From assembly GCF_042662225.1 (NCBI RefSeq), contig NZ_JBHSYQ010000003.1:1736001-1800000 (forward strand): a stretch of 64,000 nucleotides of DNA. The letters are read 5' to 3'. The notes below the pieces were generated by a model, which worked only from the letters and a program-made list of their open reading frames with translations, ran no database searches and was not told the origin of the DNA. The position numbers and the translations under genes are program-made. Shown piece after piece: positions 59,869 to 64,000 of the stretch. The DNA is from Nibribacter roseus (GTDB taxonomy: Bacteria > Bacteroidota > Bacteroidia > Cytophagales > Hymenobacteraceae). Position 1 is the first letter of the stretch; each line of letters begins with the position of its first letter.

Positions 59869-59944
59869 AGCTTGACATTTACAACCCGTTTAAACCTTAG
59901 TGTTTGCAAGAAAGTATGAAGAGTATCACCTGCCAATTTATGCT

Positions 59945-60415
59945 ATGAAAAAGTTATTCTGTCTGTTGTTTGTGGGGTTCACCCTCTTTGCCTGTAACGA
60001 GCGCAAGGCCGCTGAAGCAGACCATGAAACTCAAGAACAAGAGACTACCGCCCCAGAGGTACGAGAGCCGTATTCTGAACAATTGCTGGTGGGTACTTTC
60101 TCAGGCATTGTTCCTTGTTCAGATTGTAAAGGCATTGCCATGACCCTCAGCCTAAAGGCAGACAACACGTACACGTTAACGGAGGAATACCAGCGTGATC
60201 AGCCTGAGCAAATGCAGAGTGAGGGAACCTGGACGTTGCGCGATAAGGGAAAAGAACTGCAATTACTGCAGTCAGGAGCGCAAGACTCCAGAGATTTTGA
60301 CGTTATAAATGAAAATCAACTGCGGTTAGATTTGCTGGTAACAGAAAGGGAGCAAGATAAAGAGGCTTATATCTTAAAAAGAACCCAAGCCAGTGACTCT
60401 ACTGCGGCAAAGTGA
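59945..60415 (+). CDS. NlpE-like lipoprotein
   Basis: The ATG at 59945 gives 156 residues with a lipobox ending TLFAC (Cys17). An upstream in-frame start adds 15 unlikely residues. After an acidic Q/E-rich linker comes the NlpE N-terminal fold with the CxxC motif GIVPCSDCKGIAM and YTLTEEYQRDQ. E. coli NlpE senses envelope stress and copper, but this protein lacks the second OB domain, as do many Bacteroidota homologues. It is probably an outer-membrane or inner-membrane lipoprotein. It is followed by the DUF3817 gene. Confidence 0.85.
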   Translation: MKKLFCLLFVGFTLFACNERKAAEADHETQEQETTAPEVREPYSEQLLVGTFSGIVPCSDCKGIAMTLSLKADNTYTLTEEYQRDQPEQMQSEGTWTLRDKGKELQLLQSGAQDSRDFDVINENQLRLDLLVTEREQDKEAYILKRTQASDSTAAK

Positions 60416-60477
60416 GAAGAAGGTGCAGAGTTCGGAAGGATGGTGTACCTTTGGATTTTCATCTGCATTACTTAGTT

Positions 60478-60783
60478 ATGAGTTTTCATTTAGAAACTAC
60501 CCTTGGCCGCTTTAGGCTAATCGCCATTATAGAGGGCATCTCTTACCTTGTGCTGTTGCTGATAGCCATGCCGTTAAAATATATGGCCGGCATAGATGAG
60601 GCCGTAAAATATACCGGCTGGGCACACGGCGTTTTGTTTGTCTTGTTTTGCTTGCTACTGCTTCAGGTATGGGTGCAGTATAAGTGGTCTTTCAAGAATG
60701 TCGTCTTGGCATTTATTTCATCACTCATTCCCTTCGGAACCTTCTATTTAGACAAGAAGATTGCACACGACAAGCAATTGTAA
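60478..60783 (+). CDS. DUF3817 family small membrane protein
   Basis: The ATG at 60478 gives 101 residues. The longer reading frame overlapping the previous gene adds an improbable basic N-terminus. Three hydrophobic helices (about 15-35, 45-65, 75-92) carry the family motifs RLIAIIEGISYLVLL, MPLKYMAGI, GWAHGVLFV and IPFGTFYLDKK. The function of DUF3817 is unknown, and it is often found near stress or cation-transport genes. It is separated from the following response regulator by a strong perfect hairpin. Confidence 0.85.
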   Translation: MSFHLETTLGRFRLIAIIEGISYLVLLLIAMPLKYMAGIDEAVKYTGWAHGVLFVLFCLLLLQVWVQYKWSFKNVVLAFISSLIPFGTFYLDKKIAHDKQL

Positions 60784-60829
60784 GGTAGTGTAGGTAAGGT
60801 TTACTCAAAAATATAAATTTATTGTTTTC

Positions 60830-60873
60830 TCCCGTTTTGGGGCTGTTTTTATGAAAACAGCCCCAAAACGGGA
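60830..60873. repeat. dispersed hairpin family copy with 20-bp perfect arms
   Basis: Left arm 60830-60849 (tcccgttttggggctgtttt) and right arm 60854-60873 are exact reverse complements around the tatg loop. It is the most perfect member in the window. Confidence 0.95.
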
Positions 60874-61057
60874 GTTTCTTTGAATAGGTCAACCAATTTT
60901 GCCTGATCTTTCGCCTAAACTTAATGTTTAAACGTGCCGTGGTTAGAAACCAAAAAAATATACGCAGCAGTTTAAACAACTACTACTTTGGCAACTACTA
61001 CTTTGGTCTGTTTCACTTGCGCTACTATTTTTGAGGAAACAGCTAAAGAATGTTTAT

Positions 61058-61750
61058 ATGGGGCTGAAGATCTTACTCGTGGAAGATGAGCCAAAATTAG
61101 CAAGTATGCTACAGCGGGGGCTAAAGGAAGAAGGGTATCAGGTGAGCGTGGCCATGAGCGGGAGCGCTGGCTTAGACATGGCCCTCTCCTTTGGCTTTGA
61201 TTTGATTATTCTGGATATCATGCTCCCAGAGCTGAATGGATTAGACGTGCTTAAGAGGCTCCGCCAACAAGAGCTTCAAACCCCCATTCTTATGCTTACC
61301 GCTCTGGATTCTCCGGAAAACATTGTAACGGGACTAGATGGCGGGGCCGATGATTATCTGGTAAAGCCATTCAACTTCGCCGAACTGGGAGCCCGTATCA
61401 GAAACTTGACCCGCCGAAACCAGAATGGTACGCCTGCCAAGCATCTCATCGCACTGGCAGATTTAGAAATCAATACTCAAAGTAAAACCGTTACCCGTAG
61501 TGGAACCTCCATTACCCTTACCGCCACAGAATTCAGGTTGCTTGAATTTCTGGCACAGCGCCCCAACCGGGTATTATCCCGTATGGAAATTCTGGAGCAC
61601 GTTTGGAATGTAGATTTTAACTTGGGCACTAATGTAGTAGATGTGTACATCAACTACCTCCGTAAGAAACTAGACCGAAAGTTTACCCCTAAATTGATTC
61701 ACACAGTCATTGGCATGGGCTACGTGCTGAAAGATAGCGTGGAGGTATGA
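61058..61750 (+). CDS. OmpR-type response regulator
   Basis: The ATG at 61058 gives 230 residues. A TTG nine codons earlier is in frame but less likely. The receiver domain has the acidic pocket (E9-D10), phospho-acceptor D53 in LIILDIMLP, T81 and K103. A linker leads to the winged-helix DNA-binding domain (LADLEINTQSKTVTRSG..VLSRMEILEHVW..NVVDVYINYLRKKLD). It resembles CusR/QseB-type regulators of metal or envelope stress. Its stop overlaps the kinase start by 4 bp, indicating tight translational coupling. Confidence 0.95.
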   Translation: MGLKILLVEDEPKLASMLQRGLKEEGYQVSVAMSGSAGLDMALSFGFDLIILDIMLPELNGLDVLKRLRQQELQTPILMLTALDSPENIVTGLDGGADDYLVKPFNFAELGARIRNLTRRNQNGTPAKHLIALADLEINTQSKTVTRSGTSITLTATEFRLLEFLAQRPNRVLSRMEILEHVWNVDFNLGTNVVDVYINYLRKKLDRKFTPKLIHTVIGMGYVLKDSVEV

Positions 61751-63126
61751 AAATACAGACCCGAGCCACGCTTCTGTTTTCTGCCCTCACATCTTTAGTG
61801 ATTCTGGTCTTCTGTGGCTCTATCTATTTATTCACCAATCATTATGCCTTTGAAGACTTCTACCGGCGTTTAGAGACCCGTGTCATTATTGCCTCTGATC
61901 TGCACCTGCACTTAAATTCTAACACCGATAAAGAATTGGTGCGGCAAATGCGGCAGGCCTATCTAGAAAAGCTTCCGGGGGAGAAAGAGTATTTGCTGGA
62001 GGTTCCGCAAGAGACGGCACTGGAGACGCTACAGACTAGTGAGCTACCAGAGCCTTTGCTACGAGAAGCCTTGGCGAAGCAGTCTGCTCGATACCGGGCA
62101 AACCGCACTTTCTATGCTGGGAAATTAGAGCAGGCCAACGATAAAACCTATTTGGTGGTGGTGTCAGCGCATGATCCTTATTGGCTAGAAGAAGTGGAAA
62201 AGCTGTACAAGTTTCTGCTCATCGGTTTTCTCCTTTCAGTTGGAATAGTATATGTGATAGGTAGAAAGTTTACGGCCCACACGTTTAATCCGGTGCGGGA
62301 AATAATCAAAAACGTGCAAGGTATTTCGGTGGAGAACCTGAATCAGCGGCTGGAGGTAGACAATAATAAAGATGAACTGGCAGAGCTGGCCCAAACATTC
62401 AATGGCATGCTCACCCGGCTGGAAACCGCTTTTGAAACCCAGAACAATTTTGTCAGCAACGCCTCCCATGAACTACGCACACCCCTAACCATCATCAAAG
62501 GTGAAGCCGAACTTACCTTGGCCAGCGCCGGTTTAACCTCTGGTCAGCGGCAGTCATTAGAAGTGATTTTGCATGAGGCCGATGTGCTTCGAGACATCTT
62601 GACCAGCCTGTTGGGCATGGCCCAAAGTGGGTTTGATGGCAAAAAGCAGAATTGGGAGCAGGTGCGCATTGATGAACTCCTGTGGCTGGTGAAAGAATCA
62701 ACAAGCCAATTGTACCCTGGCTGCAACATACGTCTCGATTTTAGCCAGATGCCCACAGAAGAAGAGCTGCTGCTGGTATATGGAAATGTAAACCTGCTTA
62801 AATTGGCTATTGGCAACATTGTCATGAATGCCTGCAAGTACTCGCATAACCAAGAAGTGGTTTTAAGTATTCAGTCAGAGCAAACGTTAGTAGCTGTAGT
62901 GGTACGCGATAAAGGAATTGGTATACCGGAGCAGGAGCTGCCCCATATCTTCGTGCCTTTCTTTAGAGCCTCCAACACCTCAGAGTTCGAAGGCCATGGG
63001 GTGGGACTGCCGTTATCGCTCAATATTGTGCGGTTGCACAAGGGCAGCATTGTCATCAATACGCAAGTGGGGGCGGGCACGGAGATAAAAGTGCTGCTGC
63101 CCACGGTAGAGGCAGCTGGCCAATAA
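61747..63126 (+). CDS. sensor histidine kinase paired with the OmpR regulator
   Basis: A 459-residue membrane kinase: TM1 (about 8-28), a periplasmic sensor of 125 residues, TM2 (about 155-175), HAMP, HisKA with H241 in NASHELRTPLTIIKGE, and HATPase_c with N-box GNIVMNACKYS, GIGIPEQE and GHGVGLPLSL. This CusS-like layout would sense a periplasmic or envelope signal and phosphorylate the co-transcribed regulator. No CusCBA-type efflux genes are visible in the window, so the regulon is unknown. The NlpE-like gene just upstream suggests an envelope-stress theme. Confidence 0.95.
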   Translation: MKIQTRATLLFSALTSLVILVFCGSIYLFTNHYAFEDFYRRLETRVIIASDLHLHLNSNTDKELVRQMRQAYLEKLPGEKEYLLEVPQETALETLQTSELPEPLLREALAKQSARYRANRTFYAGKLEQANDKTYLVVVSAHDPYWLEEVEKLYKFLLIGFLLSVGIVYVIGRKFTAHTFNPVREIIKNVQGISVENLNQRLEVDNNKDELAELAQTFNGMLTRLETAFETQNNFVSNASHELRTPLTIIKGEAELTLASAGLTSGQRQSLEVILHEADVLRDILTSLLGMAQSGFDGKKQNWEQVRIDELLWLVKESTSQLYPGCNIRLDFSQMPTEEELLLVYGNVNLLKLAIGNIVMNACKYSHNQEVVLSIQSEQTLVAVVVRDKGIGIPEQELPHIFVPFFRASNTSEFEGHGVGLPLSLNIVRLHKGSIVINTQVGAGTEIKVLLPTVEAAGQ

Positions 63127-63158
63127 AGAAACAAATAGCTTACCTTTTATATGTTCCT

Positions 63159-63194
63159 GTTTTAAGGCTGTTTTTCAGAAAACGGCTCAAAAAC
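63159..63194. repeat. dispersed hairpin family copy
   Basis: gttttaaggctg..tttttcagaaaa..cggctcaaaaac, imperfect arms. It is 33 bp beyond the kinase stop. Confidence 0.7.
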
Positions 63195-63375
63195 AACCGC
63201 CTTTCTCTTTTTCACCATCCGCTTTTCATACTGCAAAACTTAATTTCAAAGAAGCCCTTGTGGGCGTTTCAAAGTTATAAAAACAGATTTATAAAATTCT
63301 AATGACATTCTAATCTCGCTCTTAAATGAGCTTAATGGCACGGGCGTAAGTTTACCGAAACCAGTAATAACACCC

Positions 63376-63828
63376 ATGATCCATGTGCTTATACCCTCCA
63401 ACTTCAAAGAAGACACCTTCCCTTGCCTGACAGAATTAACCGAGACTTTTTCCGGTGTGCCGCTAAAGGTGGTGCTTTTCCATGCGTTGGCGATGCCTAC
63501 CTCTATTACGGAATTGCTGATGCTACCCAGGGAGGGGCAAGAGGCAATCCTGATTTCTACCCGTTTTACCCGCCAATGCCAACAACTGGAGAAGGAGGTG
63601 GAGCAGGTAAAGAGCATAGAACCAGTTTTTTTCTACGGCTCCACCAACGTGTCTTTCCGAAATTTCCTGAAGGCAAATAAGATAGATGTAATGGTGAGCC
63701 CTCAAGAATACAGTTACCAAGCTATAAGCCCTTTTAGTCAAAGCCCTTTTGCTTTCATGGAAAAAGCAGGGCTACCCTTGATAACGGTTGCGCCGCGGGT
63801 AACGCAAATGGCCAGTGCTGCTGTATAA
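63376..63828 (+). CDS. UspA-like or hypothetical small cytosolic protein
   Basis: A 150-residue protein with a universal-stress-protein-like pattern: an N-terminal strand IHVLIPSNFKEDTF, a helix, KVVLFHALAMPTS, a middle region EPVFFYGSTNVSFRNFLKANKIDVMVSPQEYS, and a final strand LPLITVAPRV. The usual ATP-binding G-2x-G-9x-G(S/T) motif is missing, so it would be an ATP-independent or degenerate member. It is followed 50 bp later by a partial membrane protein and may share its transcript. The fold assignment is tentative. Confidence 0.55.
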   Translation: MIHVLIPSNFKEDTFPCLTELTETFSGVPLKVVLFHALAMPTSITELLMLPREGQEAILISTRFTRQCQQLEKEVEQVKSIEPVFFYGSTNVSFRNFLKANKIDVMVSPQEYSYQAISPFSQSPFAFMEKAGLPLITVAPRVTQMASAAV

Positions 63829-63878
63829 GCGCTGCTCGGAGCATTATTTTTTCCCTTTCCCCTTTAACTGTTTGAATT

Positions 63879-64000
63879 ATGTTGCTGAAGAAAAATATCC
63901 CCATAAAGTATGTGTTTGGGAAAATAAAGATAGAGGTGCTGCTGGTCTTGCTGTATGCGCTGCTAGTAGGAGTGGCATACGTTAACTTCCATTTTACCAG
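63879..64000 (+). CDS. membrane protein, N-terminal part, possibly bestrophin-like (cut by window edge)
   Basis: The ATG at 63879 opens a frame that runs to the window end: MLLKKNIPIKYVFGKI, then a hydrophobic helix (LLVLLYALLVGVAYVNFHF). The short basic start followed by a helix resembles bacterial bestrophin-family (UPF0187) channel proteins, but with only 40 residues visible other membrane families are possible. Confidence 0.45.
   Translation, partial: MLLKKNIPIKYVFGKIKIEVLLVLLYALLVGVAYVNFHFT

Noticed and set aside
1..64000. tRNA, rRNA or riboswitch
   Set aside because: I saw no cloverleaf, rRNA signature or known aptamer sequence. A covariance search would be needed to exclude small RNAs.

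Overview
The window reads as chromosomal DNA of a Bacteroidota bacterium, most likely order Cytophagales, family Hymenobacteraceae (Rufibacter-like). The support is a SusC/SusD pair, a type IX secretion (T9SS) C-terminal sorting domain, many Bacteroidota-type conserved genes (DUF2279, DUF819, DUF5706, DsbD-thioredoxin fusion, DUF3817), almost no Shine-Dalgarno sequences, candidate TAnnTTTG promoter elements, and mid-range base composition. The genus is inference. There is no rRNA, tRNA, CRISPR array, prophage or complete IS element.

Layout. 1-5.9 kb: mixed housekeeping and membrane genes, including a stand-alone Pycsar-effector-like membrane protein, a Nudix hydrolase and a SAM methyltransferase. 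6.2-9.3 kb: a soluble multi-PAS/GAF histidine kinase. 9.3-21.9 kb: a minus-strand glycan or glycoconjugate cluster running SDR, epimerase, glycosidase-epimerase fusion, alcohol dehydrogenase, Gfo/Idh oxidoreductase, GT4, three CgeB-like glycosyltransferases and a DUF1080 protein. 22.4-26.3 kb: a CorC/HlyC-type membrane protein and a DsbD-thioredoxin fusion.

26.4-49 kb: a plus-strand block that looks like a peptide or murein-peptide scavenging locus. It has two DUF819 carriers around an L-threonine dehydrogenase, a T9SS-exported serine-hydrolase homologue with all three catalytic motifs lost, SusC/SusD, four intact beta-lactamase-fold hydrolases, a VanX-type D-Ala-D-Ala dipeptidase, a dipeptide epimerase, an Lrp/AsnC regulator on the opposite strand, and slightly further on an isoaspartyl peptidase. 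Together these could bind, import, cleave, epimerise and catabolise D-amino-acid-containing peptides. 49-64 kb: a GT-C membrane protein, an unrecognised exported protein, thioredoxin, a REP-associated transposase (RAYT) with its own palindromes, an AT-rich patch with a WG-repeat lipoprotein, dnaE, an NlpE-like lipoprotein, a two-component system, and a partial membrane protein.

The most striking non-coding signal is a dispersed hairpin family present in about two dozen intergenic gaps. It has a conserved core (gttttNggcctgtttttc..aaaacaggccNaaaac) and outer stem arms that differ between copies but remain complementary. It occurs at gene ends, inside operons and in divergent spacers, so it is not simply a terminator. 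Separate repeat families (heptameric tandem arrays, MITE-like inverted repeats, and RAYT-associated palindromes) are concentrated in the glycan cluster and around the RAYT gene.
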